Of a DNA stretch of 64,000 nucleotides, positions 29,450-42,548 are shown piece by piece (the stretch's first letter is position 1; each line of letters starts with the position of its first letter). Where the stretch lies: positions 32,623,961 through 32,687,960 of the forward strand of contig OZ007574.1 in NCBI GenBank assembly GCA_963931925.1. The letters run 5' to 3'. The notes under the pieces are model-generated. The model saw nothing but the letters and a program-made list of their open reading frames with translations. It was not told the origin of the DNA and searched no databases. The position numbers were made by a program, and so were the translations under genes. The stretch is from Onchidella celtica (lineage: Eukaryota; Mollusca; Gastropoda; Systellommatophora; Onchidiidae).

Positions 29450-32400
29450 CCAACTCGGTCCGATTATTAAGATATAATCACTTCTACAGTGCTACCTAGG
29501 ACACTCGCTCGGCCACACTGTTGGATGCATTCATGTTCACTCGTTACATGACTGTGCATGTTTGTAGGTTAACCAATGGAAAGACAAGTCTGGGGTTACA
29601 AAAGTCTCCGTGTTATGCCAGTAGTCGTTTTGCGTACTCCCAGTGAGATCCAACTATTCGGCTGGTACGCAAGATTTCATCGTAATTGAATGTCCTGACG
29701 TCACCATCCAACTAATTGGTCGATCAAAATCGGATGGCGCTACTCAAAAGTAGAGCCTGTCTGGCGTATAATGCTGGCCAATCAGAGTTATAACCTCGTA
29801 AACATAAATGTTTTTGAAATGTGTGCGAAAGAGTAATACTGAGTCGCATTTGCACCTGCTTTGTAGATATCCGATTTATTTCATTTATAGCAGAAAAAAA
29901 AAGGAAAATCATTTTCCCTAGACGAAAACTACAAAAGTAAATACGAAACATACATCATTCCTTGAAACAGATATAATATTGCGTCTTTGGGTTTAGTTAG
30001 AAATGTTGCGCAGACCAAGTGTAGTGAATATATTTATTGATTTGTCTATTATATTTATTTATTTATTTATTTTTAATGAAGGCAAGCAGGACTCTAAAAG
30101 ATGTTATTTCTGAATTTAACAACATAAAGTACGGAAATGGATACCATATGGTGATTGGGACTTTTACCTGGAAATGAAGCTGACGTGGTTCTGATTGCGT
30201 AGTAAACATAATTATGTCCGTACTGAGCAAAACTTGCGATTTATAACTGGTTTTGCTGACCTTTCGCGACAGGTGCATCGTTGCTTCTGAATGAAGACAC
30301 ATTCATCAGATTAATGAAGCGGAAGAGGAGAGGCGTGCAGAGGCGGAGACTTTTGAATGGAAAATATCAGTGCAAATGGTGTGACGGTTATTAAGTATCC
30401 GGTTATGTCTCCGGTTTCTTGCACCCACGTGTGGGAATTTTCAGCCCCATAATATGTGGTTTCGTTGGAAGCCAGACAGAGACTTCTGGGTCGTTAAAGC
30501 GTCAGAACTGGATCAATCATTTAATGGGACTTCGTGCAGATAGCGTTGTTGTCCGAATGAAACTCCATGTGGATAACGTCACAGTATGAACAAAGAATGT
30601 AGAAGCAACGTTACTTCTACATTCTTTGGTATGAATTGGACTTTGTGTGTAACGTAATGCTTTCTGTGCGTTTGGGAATTTCACCACTGAACACATTTTT
30701 TTCCCCACCTGGATATCGTTCACCCGGGTACGTCCAATGATATTTAGTACACTTGCACCATGATCTGTGGGTGACATCCTGGTGTCTTATCACTCGTGAA
30801 CATACCGGTACTGGTTAAAAGTGTGCATACTTAGAGGGTTGTGTAATGATATGTATGCTTTTATTGTTGTTGTTGAAGTTGTTGTCGTTTTTTATAGTGG
30901 AGGAGTTTTCGTTGCACGCAGGCATAAAATATCTTTGGATTTTGTTTCATGAGTGTGTATGTGTTTCTTTTGAACAGACTTCTTTTTCTTATTTTTTAAT
31001 TTGGAATTATAGTTGATCCCTGTGGAATATGTTTGTTCTTTTGACCGTGGTAATGTATTGTGTGATGTTCTCCTGTGCTGGGGTACTCATTGTGAGTACG
31101 TTGCCTATGTGACGAAGGACATTCCCCATAATAATATGCTACTAATACGCGAGAACCGTGCTGCTTGAACCAGGTTTTGGCTTACTGAAGGACTGGCGCA
31201 TATTGTGTATGTTCATGATGGCGGTCACATAGATATTCACAGTGCGTGCATATCAAAAAGATCCTGTCTGTAATCTGTTATTGCCAGCAAGATTATCAGG
31301 TATAGGGGCAAACGGTGAAGTATTTACGCTCGGGGGGAGAGGCAGGGTTGCCGCGTACGTGAGGAAAAAAGGGATCTTTGGAGAACTGTACAAATGTTTT
31401 TCAATAATGGCCGTGAATTTAAAATACTTAGAAAAACAAGGAGTGGACGGAGGGAAAACAAGAACGCATCATAAAAATACGATGATGTGAGGGGGGGGGG
31501 GGGGGAGGAGCAAAATAAACATATTTTTTCTAAAGAAATTGTCAAAAATCCCATGCAAAATAGTAGCATTACTTTGGTTTTTCTTTGGTTTTTCTAGGCT
31601 TTCTTTTGTCTTTTTAATGTGTGCTTTTTTTTTTTTTCAGTTTTTTTTTTTCCTCTTGTGCATCCATCCGTGCCACTGATTCTTAGCCTTGAAAAGAAAA
31701 AAAAATGACTGGCTGATAGTTGACACAAGTGCATTGAGACCTGTAAGAGGACGCTTGGTTACAGCAATTCGTGGTGAATTTTTAGGGCCTGGGAGTCCCA
31801 GACCTACAAACTATCTTGTTCCCAGTGAAACATTCGAGGTTTTCAATCGGTCGGCGCTAGCTAATATTTCACCCAATTCTGGCAAATTAAAATAAACTTG
31901 AATTACAACCGGTACACAGCTTTGCAAGGTGTAGCAAATAATATTCTGAATGGTCCCTTTGTCAGGTAGGTGTGAATAGAAACTGCTCTGTGTTCAGCTG
32001 GAAGGTCGTTACGTATCGGTCGAAATGAATAAAGAATAAATTTATTTGCATACAATTTATGGGCCCCTCTGCGCTAATAACGACGGCCTGTTTGTGCATC
32101 TTAGCACATGGCAAGTCGGAAAGTGCCTACGACTGATTTTGTTTTAGTAAATAATTAAATATAAATAATTGTAGGTCTATTTTTGAAAATAAATGGCATA
32201 GTTCGAGGGGAAAGCGATTGAATTTTTCCCCCCCCTTAGATGATTGTATCGATCTCCCGTTGCGCACCACAAACTCCCGTTAAGTGAAACACATGTACCA
32301 CTCTTCTACAAAAAAAATAGTAGTGGGAGTAATTCATTGTTGTGTCTTTTTGGTCTTCTTTTTTTTTTTTTTTCAACGCTACAGCTTGAGTGACAAAAAT

Positions 32401-33009
32401 TATGAAATTAATTTTCTCAAGTGTCAACTAATCTAACCCAGTCGCTTTTGTATCGATCGGTTGTTTACTCCAGTTAATACTTTTAAAAAGTTGTAAAAAT
32501 GTGAAATACAATGATATCTTTTCGTGCTCCCTTTGATAAACCTACGGCATAGAGAGACTGTTGACTAGCACTGGGCTCGTACGCATGCGTTCTGAAGCAA
32601 GACTGGATTATTGGGGAAAACTTGGTATTAACCTATACTGTCTTCTACGGCTAAGGTTTTGGATATAGTGAAGTAAGTGCTTTGAGAACGCCGTTTTTTG
32701 TGTTGTTTTTTTTTCGGTGGTTCATAAACTTTGTTGTTGTTGTTGTTGTTGTTGTTGTTTGCTAAGTTCGATGACAAACATTCTTTGAAGAATTCTTTAA
32801 AATTGACGATCCTGACTGATTGAAATGCAGCGAAGAAAAATCAGTCATTTGGAATCTTTAATAATGCCAGCAAATTGGTATGATATGATACCATTTCGTA
32901 GGAAATATTCCTGGTCAGAAAATATCAGTTCTACTGTATTCTTATCGCGAGGGTACTCAGGGGTTTGGAGAACCAGAGGCTACGTACAAGTTTTATTCAC
33001 AAGCATCAG
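29450..33009. other. No gene recognised; contains a 36-bp near-perfect palindrome
   Basis: Non-coding by inspection. At 30592-30627 the 14-bp arms AAAGAATGTAGAAG and CTTCTACATTCTTT surround CAACGTTA. Poly-G (31492) and TTG repeats (32731-32760) also occur. Confidence 0.5.
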
Positions 33010-33012
33010 TAA

Positions 33013-33737
33013 AGGTATGTGCACACGGTTCTAATGTTTCATTCTTTACTTCAGTTAAAAACTGAATCAAAATCAGCCTCGTTGTTTCAGCGATTCTAAC
33101 TGAGAATAACACATAGACAAGAAACAGTTTCTGTTTCCAGGTTTCTAATTTCACCTTCTATCAAAAATCGGCATTCACGCGAGTGTTTCATTGGTTCTAA
33201 CGCGGTTCCATATGAGATAAAATTACAAATTTTTTATCTCCTTACCACTTTAGAACAATTCCTGTTTTTATTGTAACTTTGGTGAATCATGACGAGCAGC
33301 GCATTTATCACTTCATTCAAAGCCCGTCCCGTTTTGTATGATGCCCAGTCTCTCACTCACACATTTCTTATAGTTTTCCTTTCCTGCCTCTGTCTTTCCT
33401 CATCGTGAAGTAGGTTTGTGACAAGCACGATAGCCAACATGTCTTCATCACTCGAGCTGATTCACCGCCAGTCGTCGTTTTGTTGAGCCAAGATCACGCC
33501 ATAATTAGAAGCATGTTTTTTGTTTTTTTTTAATCTCCATTGAAACTATTCGAGGGTATTAGAAACGAAATTGGGAAAGAGCATTCACAATTTTAACCTG
33601 GAAAAGCGCCAAACAGAACTATATTTTACGCCCCGTTGAAAAACAAAACAAATTGGGAAATGGAATTTTAGAATATATCGACTTCTAAAAAAGGGAAGGA
33701 AATTTAGAAACATTATTAGAACCGTGTTCATATACCT
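33013..33737. mobile_element. Inverted-repeat element with TAA duplication (Harbinger-like)
   Basis: The left end AGGTATGTGCACACGGTTCT matches the reverse complement of the right end, AGGTATATGAACACGGTTCT, and both continue AAT..GTTTC. TAA flanks both ends (33010-33012, 33738-33740). A 3-bp TWA duplication is typical of PIF/Harbinger. No transposase frame is found in the 725 bp. Confidence 0.65.
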
Positions 33738-33744
33738 TAACATT

Positions 33745-35347
33745 CGTTATCATCCCGCCCACCCCTTCCCTCAATATCCTGAGAAAAAAACAACTCACAC
33801 AACAGCAAGAATATAGAGGTAATAATATTCATTTGTGCTCTGCATATTTGTTAGAAGTTTAGATTGTTCTGCTAGCAGAATGTTCCAGTCACAGTTGAAT
33901 GTCACTGCTGACGGAAAAATAAGTTGTCTGTTATACGCATAGAGATGGATATACGACACCCTTTCACCTCATACCGTGCGATATCATCAGGATTCCATTG
34001 CGCCTTTGCCATTGTGAAAATGAGGATTGGGGGCAGAGAAAGAGAGGAGAAACAGGTTGGGGAGAGAGCAAATCACTTGATAACATTCAACAGGCTGGCT
34101 TGGCTTTCGGTTTCGTTTGCCCCCCCCCCCCTCCTCCCCCCTTTCTCTCCCTAAATTTCCATATAAAAAGATAAGCAACGTGGGTATTTGCTTTTGCCAG
34201 AAGAGAAACACTTCGATCGTAAAATTGGACTGTGCGTGAAGTAGAGGGTAACATTGTTAAAAGTAATTTTATTGCACCGCCTGTCACTACCACTCCATGT
34301 GTGTCATATTACTGCCCTCAGCTTTACCTTATCTCAAGTTTGATTCGCAACCCACCCGTTTCTTCGCCAATATCTTTGCTCAGAAACTGGTACCATTAAG
34401 ATGACGTAGTTTCTTTCGCCCTTAATTTGTCTCCTTCTTGAGACCGCTATCGTGTGTCTCATATGTTTACTTTCTCTCGTGGTTGGCCCTGATCCCTGTG
34501 CTGTGGTAGACATCCAGAGCCGTCGTCAGCGGTTCTCGCAACACGGCGTGTGCGTTGTCTGGGTTGCTTGATGGGCTGTCAAAAAAACAAGGGCGAAAAT
34601 GGGCAAATAGTAGCTTGGGCTTACTCGGCATTAGAAACACGGCTGTGCTTGCTAGCCCGAGTCTTGATTTTGCTTTAGTTTATCCGTTTAATAATCCCTT
34701 CTAATCAAGCTCGTCATGAATTTGCATTTGATTGGTGGATCGTTTAAAGCTTTCATCTATCTAAAATTAACTTTTTTTAGAGGACTATTGTCTTTCATGG
34801 GTCAAGGTCAATGGAATTGACCTAAGCTTTCTAAGTGCACAGGGTCAAGAAAATACCTACCAATCAATACATGCGTGTTGAACAGCAGACTTTGGAGATT
34901 GTAAGGACGAAAAACAAACTAGCAGCACTTGTAGGGGGAAAATCGAAAAAAAAAAACACCACCATACAAACTTGCCCAAATCTGCAGCCACGACAACCTT
35001 GTAGAAAAAGCGAAAAAACAAAACCAGTTAAAAATTAATTGTGTGTGTGAATTACCAACAAGAGAGAGATGGGGGGGGGGGGGAGGAGAAGGAGAGAGAA
35101 AAGAGGAAGTCAGAGAGAGAGAGAATGTACCTGTTTTGCCCACATCACTACAATTAGATCTATGTTAACAGATGTAAATTCGGTACAGCTATGTTTAATT
35201 TTGTTTTCTTTGAAGTTTTCAGCTAAAATGATTTGGTGTAAAGTATGTATGTTTAAAAGCTGTGAAAAGTCTATCCATCCATCTATCCATCCATCCGTCT
35301 GTCCGTCCGTCCGTCTGCCCGTTTGTCCAACTGAGACCTTTTTTCTA

Positions 35348-35419
<72 letters not shown>

Positions 35420-36190
35420 GTGGGACCCCTTTTCATGAAAAGTCGTAGAAGCGCCGAGTTAATCTGGGAACGGTAAAGCAAGCCAGGTACCTAAGCCTAC
35501 CCCACAGTGGAGTCCGGACTTCCACGCCACCAATACTGAAGAAGTAGTCGTGGACAGAAACTTGTGAAAACTCAAGCATAAAAATAGACCTGGACCGCAT
35601 CAGATAAGGTTGGATGAATCATTTCGAGCTTGGACAAATCCTTTCGAGAGTTTTACTACTTTAGCGTTTATTAGGTTTTGCTGCTGCTGCATCAACTTTG
35701 TACGAGGATTGATAGTGGTTCATAAACGATTATAGCTTGCGGGATGTTAATATTAAAAGCAATTTTTTTTTTCATAAAATTTCTGTCATCGATGCACGAA
35801 AGAAAACTTGCAGTTATTCGGAATAGTTTGCCATCACTTAACGAGTAGGCTACAATTCAATAATGTCGCTCTGTGATTTCTCCCGGTGAGGTCGGAAGAC
35901 TGAATTCTTCTTTGTGTGAAAATGTAGATCTAGATCTTATGTAATATTTTCATGTCGTAAATTTACGACGGATAAAGGTGGTGAAAAAATGGGGATGTGG
36001 GGGTTGAAGAATGATGACTGTTGCTGGCAATTATCAATCAAGTTACATTCTATTGTATATTATTATAAGTAAATATATTGTACCGGGCAGCAAGGAGCGG
36101 AGAGTGTGAATGACCGAGTGCGTGCTGTTCTTTATTTTTTTTAATACCTTTTCAAAACTTTTTGTATGATTCTTGTGTACATTTTGAATT
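33745..36190. other. No gene recognised; microsatellite at 35271-35418
   Basis: Non-coding by inspection. The 35271-35418 block is CATC/CTGT/CTAT tandem repeat. A further purine-rich GA tract lies at 35062-35125. Confidence 0.55.
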
Positions 36191-36198
36191 GGCTGTCA

Positions 36199-36674
<476 letters not shown>

Positions 36675-36984
36675 GGCGGTTTACTCGGGGACCGTACTCG
36701 TCCCAAATGGTTTGCGCGAAGTGGCCGTACGCCCCATAACAATTCATTATTGCTGCCGTTATGTATCTGGGATGCCTCGCCCACCAATTGTCCTTTTACT
36801 CGAACGTCATGCCAGCACAAGAGGCAGTGGTGTGATGTGCTGTGTATTACGTGATGTCAGTGACAGTAATTGACAAGGATGCAGCTCGCTATGCTGTGAA
36901 TCAATCAGTGAGGCTTCGTGGAGCACAAGCCTGGCGTATGGACGGCAACCTTTTTTGTTACCAAAGAATCCTTGCAAACTGTTA

Positions 36985-37450
36985 ATCCAAATCCAAATTA
37001 AAGTGTTGTACAAACTGCTGTTAGTGTTGTACAAACTGCTGTTAATGTTGCAAATTTAAGTTTGTGTATAGACTGCTGATTAAAGTGTGTGTACAAACTA
37101 CTGATTCAAGGCCTGGTAATAATATGGAAGGCAGCCTTTTGTGTTACCAAAGAATCTGTACAAACTGTTACTCCGAATTAAACTGTGTGTACAAACTACT
37201 GAATTGTACTAACATGTCTGTGATTTAAATTAAAGTAGCTGTACAGACTACTGATTCAAATTGAAGTGTGTGTACAAACTAAGTACTGATTCAAATGAAA
37301 GTCTGTGTACAAACTACTGATTCAAATTTAAGTGTGTGTGCAAAAGACTGATGTAAATTAAAAGTGTGTGTACATACTATTGATTCAGATTTAATTAAAG
37401 TGCGTGTACAAGCTACTAATTCAAGTTGAAGTGTCCATAGTGCGTACAGT
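36985..37450. repeat. Degenerate minisatellite of about 31 bp
   Basis: Repeated units contain GTGTACAAACTACTGATTCA and AAATTAAAGTGT, diverged and with gaps, from about 36985 to 37450. A longer block, GTTACCAAAGAATC.., occurs twice (36957 and 37142). No coding potential. Confidence 0.8.
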
Positions 37451-37580
37451 ATTGATTCTGAAGGAGTTTGGACCGTTTCCATCATTTTGTGAGTAGCATA
37501 TTTGTTTTTATTTTGAAGACCTCCCACCACTGTTAGTCTTTAATCATAAAAGAGAATTTTTACAGAATTATAATATTTGA

Positions 37581-37803
37581 GTGGATCTGGTGAACTCGGG
37601 CGAAAAGTGAAATTTGTATACCTCTTTAAAAAATCAAACTAAAATATTTCTGAGTCGATTTCCAGCAAAATATTTTAAGGGATTTGCAGAAAATGGCTAA
37701 TCTTTCATATTATAAGTCCCATAGAAAATTGTTCCCCCTTTGGAGGGCTTTTCTCAGGAATTTGGTCTGTCGATATTAGCCCGATTTCGCCAGATCTACG
37801 CAC
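37581..37803. mobile_element. Short inverted-repeat element, family M4, copy 1
   Basis: The left end GTGGATCTGGTGAACTCGGG pairs with the reverse complement of the right end, GTGCGTAGATCTGGCGAAAT followed by CGGG. The interior (AAAATATTTCT..GATTTC.AGCAAA) recurs at 46839-47084 and, reading the same way, at 60636-60867. Confidence 0.65.
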
Positions 37804-38024
37804 AGCTTCCTTTCTCTAGTCTTCAATCGGCAAAATATGCCTGTCCATTTTTTTAATTTTTTTTTACATTTCTTATGGTGATGATAATTTTCAGCGTAAC
37901 GCACACTAAATATACCCAAATTTCAGTGTATGCCAAGTATTCATTTTAATATTGTGTAATGGTTCACTCACGACTGCAGGTGATCATTCTGAAAAGGGAA
38001 CATTTTCAAGTTTTGTTCTCGAAA

Positions 38025-39365
38025 CAAATTGAACATTCATCAGGCTCACCCTTCGTTCTTTGGCAAGTTTTAGGCTCCCGAAACAAATTGAACATTCATC
38101 AGGCTCACCCTTTGTTCTTTGGCCAGTTTTAGGCCCCCGAAACAAATTGAACATTCATCAGGCTCACCCTTCGTTCTTTGGCCAGTTTTAGACTCCCGAA
38201 ACTAATTGAACATTCATCAGGCGCACCCTTCATTCTTTGGCCAGTTTTAGGCTCCCGAAACAAATTGAACATTCATCAGGCTCACCCTTCGTTCTTTGGC
38301 CAGTTTTAGGCTCCCGAAACTAATTGAACATTCATCAGGCTCACCCTTTGTTCTTTGGCATGTTTTAGGCTCCCGAAACAAATTGAACGTTCATCAGGCT
38401 CACCCTTCGTTCTTTGGCATGTTTTAGGCTCCCAAAACAAATTGAACGTACACCAGGCTCACCCTTCGTTCTTTGGCATGTTTTAGGCTCCCGGGAGAAA
38501 CTGGACGTTCATCAGGCTCACCCTTCGTTCTTTGGCAAGTTTTAGGCTCCCGAAACAAATTGAACGTTCATCAGGCTCACCCTTCGTTCTTTGGCATGTT
38601 TTAGGCTCCCGAAACAAATTGAACGTTCATCAGGCCCACCTTTCGTTCTTTGGCCAGTTTTAGGCTCCCGAAACAAATTGAACGTTCATCAGGCTCACCC
38701 TTCGTTCTTTGGCATGTTTTAGGCTCCCGAAACAAATTGAACATTCATCAGGCTCACCCTTCGTTCTTTGGCAAGTTTTAGGCTCCCGAAACAAATTGAA
38801 CGTTCATCAGGCTCACCCTTCGTTCTTTGGCATGTTTTAGGCTCCCGAAACAAATTGAACGTACATCAGGCTCACCCTTTGTTCTTTGGCATGTTTTAGG
38901 CTCCCCAAACAAATTGAACGTTCATCAGGCTCACCCTTCGTCCTTTGGCGTGTTTTAGGCTCCCGAAACAAATTGAACATTCATCAGGCTCATCCTTCCC
39001 TCTTTGGCGTGTTTTAGGCTCCTGAAAAAACTTGAACATTCATCAGGCTCACCCTTCGTTCTTTGGCATGTTTTAGGCTCCGGAAACAAATTGAAAATTA
39101 TCAAACTCACCGTTTGTTCTTTGGCGTGTTTTAGTTTCCGGAAACAAATTGAAAATTATCAAACTCATCCTTCGTTCTTTGGCGTGTTTTAGTCTCCGGA
39201 AACAAATTGAAAATTATCAAACTCATCCTTCGTTCTTTGGCGTGTTTTAGTCTCCGGAAACAAATTGAAAATTATCAAACTCATCCTTCGTTCTTTGGCG
39301 TGTTTTAGTCTCCGGAAACAAATTGAAAATTATCAAACTCACCCTTCGTTCTTCCTTGTGTTTTA
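38025..39365. repeat. 59-bp minisatellite array, about 23 units
   Basis: Units carry CAGGCTCACCCTTCGTTCTT, TGGCATGTTTTAGGCTCCCG and AAACAAATTGAACATTCAT. The last five or so units form a separate 58-bp subtype with GAAAATTATCAAACTCATCC and TAGTCTCCGG, nearly identical to each other. The unit is not a multiple of three and no long frame crosses the array. Confidence 0.95.
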
Positions 39366-39999
39366 GGGTTTATTGTTATCATCATTATTATTGGGAGTAT
39401 AGTAAACCATGTAAGTCTCTAAGTCCAAAATTGCGCCCGATCATTGTTAGCAAACAATCTTTCGACATGTGGCAAACGGCGAAGTCCTCTCTCCTTTCTT
39501 CGTTTTGGAAAGTATGGTCTTTAGAAAGTTGAACCCAGCCAGTCTTCAGTTTGTTTTGTTGTTGTTGTTTTTTTCGTCCCAGATATGAAGTTGGGATCTC
39601 AATGCTTCTTGTTGACAGCGATTCCATGGGTTGTTGTAAAATAGCTCGCTCAGTTGTGGTGTGAGGTAAATATGAAATGGCTAATATACTAGAAATAGTC
39701 GCTTGAATGCGACAGTCTTTCGCGGCTAATTGTTTTACAATCTTTTCATCTCTAAGTTTGTACCTGGAAGCCGTTGGCTTCGATAAGGCGGGGCATATTT
39801 TGGGCAACAGCCTACAATTTTCATGTTGCCATCGTCTAAGCAGCTGTAATCAGAATGCAAATGGCCCGTTAAGTATTGCTTCCTCTTGACAACTTTAAAA
39901 GCTGAAACATTTTCATGAAAAAATAATAATAATGATAATTTTATACTCTGGTACGCCTATTTTAATTTTTTTTTTTCCGGGGATGTGATTGTGATTGTT

Positions 40000-40390
40000 C
40001 ATCCTCCATTGCCGCTGAGCGTCGAGGGGAGATGCAGTTTTTTATGGTAGGCCAACTCTGTCGCTCTTTCAACTGTTGTTTCTCAGGGTTCCTTTGTCTC
40101 CTTCAATCCATCTTTTGCGAGGTCTGTCTCTTCCTCTGTAGCCTGAGAACATGCTGTTGAAGGCTGTCGAGGCTGGTTGACTAGGTGGCATTCGTGACAG
40201 GTGGCCAAACCATTTAAATCGTTGTTTTTCTATGATATGCAGGCAGGATTCTGTGCCAACAGCTGCTCGTACAACTTCATTTCTTTGCCTGTCTCTTCTT
40301 GTGATGTTGAGGGTTTTGCGGAGGCATTTCATTTCGCATGCAGTAATCCTGCTTTCATGAGTTTTGGTCTGGCATTGGTAGCATAATGTT
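40000..40390 (-). pseudogene. LINE C-terminal remnant
   Basis: The frame encodes THESRITACEMKCLRKTLNI, then QRFKWFGHLSRMPPSQPAST and YRGRDRPRKRW. These are the post-RT tail motifs of RTE-like LINEs (compare RWRWLGHVLRK and GRPKATWRR in the complete element at 10806-13907). Everything upstream of the tail is absent, as in a 5'-truncated or decayed copy. Confidence 0.7.
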
Positions 40391-40544
40391 GGAATGAATA
40401 TTTAGGTGATAAGCTGTCTCTTTGTGGTGTCCATAGAGATGCTTGGATGAGACAGGAGGGGTGTGTAATGTTATGTAATGTAATAACTTGTATATTGCTC
40501 AAATCCACACACAAAAAAATGATATTCTCTAAGGCGCTGAACTA

Positions 40545-41040
40545 AAATTAAAAATAGTATAAAATCCATTCATACAAACACTTGATCTACTCTCATCCTC
40601 AAACCTCAAGACCGAAAAAAGGACATCTTTCAGCTTCAATGAAAGCAGTTTTAAACAATTCAGTTTTAAGCTTATTTTTAAATGTGACGATGTTCTCAAT
40701 TTTCCTGGTGTCAGTGCTGGTGTTGTTCCACAATAATTAGGTGCACCAATAGAAAAAGCCTTTTCACCAAGCGACAATCTGACAGTGGCTGTCTCAAGAA
40801 GTTTCGTGTCCACTGATCTTAAAGTCCGTGATGGCTGATGTGATTCCACTAGCTGTGAAAGTTATTTTGTAGCCAGTTTAAACATTTAAAAATAAAGCAC
40901 AAAAATGTTAAAGTCTGTTCTTTCCTTAATGGGCAGCCAATAGAGTGACAAGAATTGGAAGAATATCTGACGACGGATGCGATCGTGTGATTAATCTGGC
41001 TGATCTACTTTGAATTTTCTGAAAACGATTTAGAGTATAT
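40545..41040 (-). pseudogene. CR1/L2-type LINE C-terminal remnant
   Basis: Across two frames the minus strand shows SARLITRSHPSSDI, VTLYWLPIKERTDFNIFVL, then RTLRSVDTKLLETA and LGEKAFSIGAPN. This order (the 'LHWLPIRERIDYKI' block, then 'GDRAFSVAAPRLWN') is the typical end of CR1/L2/Rex-like LINE polyproteins, distinct from the RTE-like tails nearby. Stops and frameshifts interrupt it. Confidence 0.65.
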
Positions 41041-41594
41041 TTTGAAAGTCCAAGTGACAATGAGTTGCATAATAAAGTCTACTGGTACTAAATGCATGTA
41101 CAAGCATTTTCGTCGTGTTTTGATTTATCAAATTTCATATTTTTCGTAGGCAATGCCAGTATTGTTGTTGCATTTTCATCAAAAGCGAAACAAGATTGGG
41201 CGGGAAATATTAATTGCAGTGTCTTCCGCACGACTGGAACAAATTTACCCGTGTGTGAATTCTTGTGGCAAGTCACCGACGAGCAAACCTAAATCCTTGT
41301 TTTGTAACCACCACCACCACCACCCCCACCCCTATTTCTGCTAGAATTCACTGGGGTTTTGGCTTCTTTTTTTTTTTTTCTAAATGGACATGATCCAGCA
41401 TCGTAGGTGTGAAGATACGGTCATACACCATACTGGACTGCTAGGTCTGTAAACATTACCATGAATAATTGAAGGAAACTAATATCATATTACATTTATA
41501 AAGGAAGAAAGGCCTCCAGTGTAATCATGAAAGGCTCTTCAACCGCTGCGACTTAAATTCTTCAGAATATGGCATTACGCATAGAAAGACGTAA

Positions 41595-41905
41595 AGGCCT
41601 GTTTACACTGGTAGGTTTTAGGAACCGAAAAAAGGACTTGGGGGCTGTGTGGGAAGAACTCTCCTAGCTTTCCGTCTGTTGCTTTCCGATTTCTCCCTTC
41701 GAAACATGACCAAAACAAACGTTCGAAACATGACCAAAACAAACGATGCGCACCGTTTCTCATTCAGAAAACGGACCAGTGTAAACAAACAACGTTTCGA
41801 AGGGGGAAATCGGAAAACAAAAGGCGGAAAGCCAGGAGAGTTCTTCCCACACCGTCCTCCATTATTGTTTTTCTATTCCTAAAACCTACCAGTGTAAACA
41901 GGCCT
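41595..41905. mobile_element. Fold-back element with TAA duplication (Harbinger-like)
   Basis: Both ends read AGGCCTGTTTACACTGGTAG inward, flanked by TAA (41592-41594, 41906-41908). The arms stay complementary for most of the element (for example GGGAAGAACTCTCCT against AGGAGAGTTCTTCCC). Near the centre a 24-bp unit (TTCGAAACATGACCAAAACA followed by AACG) is exactly duplicated in tandem (41698-41721, 41722-41745). No coding capacity. Confidence 0.8.
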
Positions 41906-42032
41906 TAAGTGTGTGTGTACGTAGGAATATTTTAATAGATACTTTCGTTGATTTTGAACCACAACTGAGTTGAACAGAAGAAAGTGTTCCGACATTTTAA
42001 GCATTCCTTCGAGTAGAATCAGCGAGTATGTA

Positions 42033-42291
42033 TCGCGGGTATAAAGCAAAATTGTTGTCTCTCCAGTGATGTGAATAATGGGAGCTTACTGGGAAATACC
42101 ACAGTATTGGTCTCAGTGATCTCATTTTTAAGGGAGATACAACAATACTGCTTCTCTGTAACTTGGAACTGGTTAAAGATAGCGGAATAAGGACAAAATT
42201 GCAAGAAGCAGTTTGTCATTGTTACAGTATTGCCATTATGAACCCCAATTCATATCGCTGGAGATACAACAATTTTGCTCTATACCCGCGG
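42033..42291. mobile_element. Short inverted-repeat element, family M1, copy 1
   Basis: Ends TCGCGGGTATAAAGCAAAAT and, reverse-complemented, CCGCGGGTATAGAGCAAAAT, flanked by TATGTA on both sides (42027-42032, 42292-42297). The 259-bp interior, with AAGGGAGATACAACAATACT and GCAAGAAGCAGTTTGTCATT, matches the copy at 58839-59097, which has the same length. Confidence 0.8.
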
Positions 42292-42297
42292 TATGTA

Positions 42298-42548
42298 CAG
42301 AGAGGTTTCACTATCAGTCGATTTGCACTGGGAGATACGGGAGGCTCCGAGAAAGTACTGTTAGCATGGAGCGGAAAGTAGGTCGCTGCGGTAAACAATA
42401 TCCGTTTGTGCATTTCCACGGGGCGTAAGAGCTTACAATTAGCCCAGAAATATGAACAAACCACTATCTTTGACGAAGGCGGTCTCTTTCAATTCTTGTT
42501 TACCGCAGCGACCTAATTTCGCGATTTGGCGGAAGTGAGATCTCTCTA
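42298..42548. mobile_element. Short inverted-repeat element, family M2, copy 1
   Basis: Outer ends are AGAGAGGTTTCACT and AGAGAGATCTCACT (reverse complement) with TA flanks. Inner arms AGGTCGCTGCGGTAAACAA and TTGTTTACCGCAGCGACCT form a second perfect inverted repeat. The same design is seen, inverted, at 54590-54860. It starts directly at the end of the M1 copy. Confidence 0.75.

Noticed and set aside
38025-39365. CRISPR-like repeat array
   Set aside because: Units are contiguous and uniform with no spacers, in a eukaryotic context: a minisatellite.
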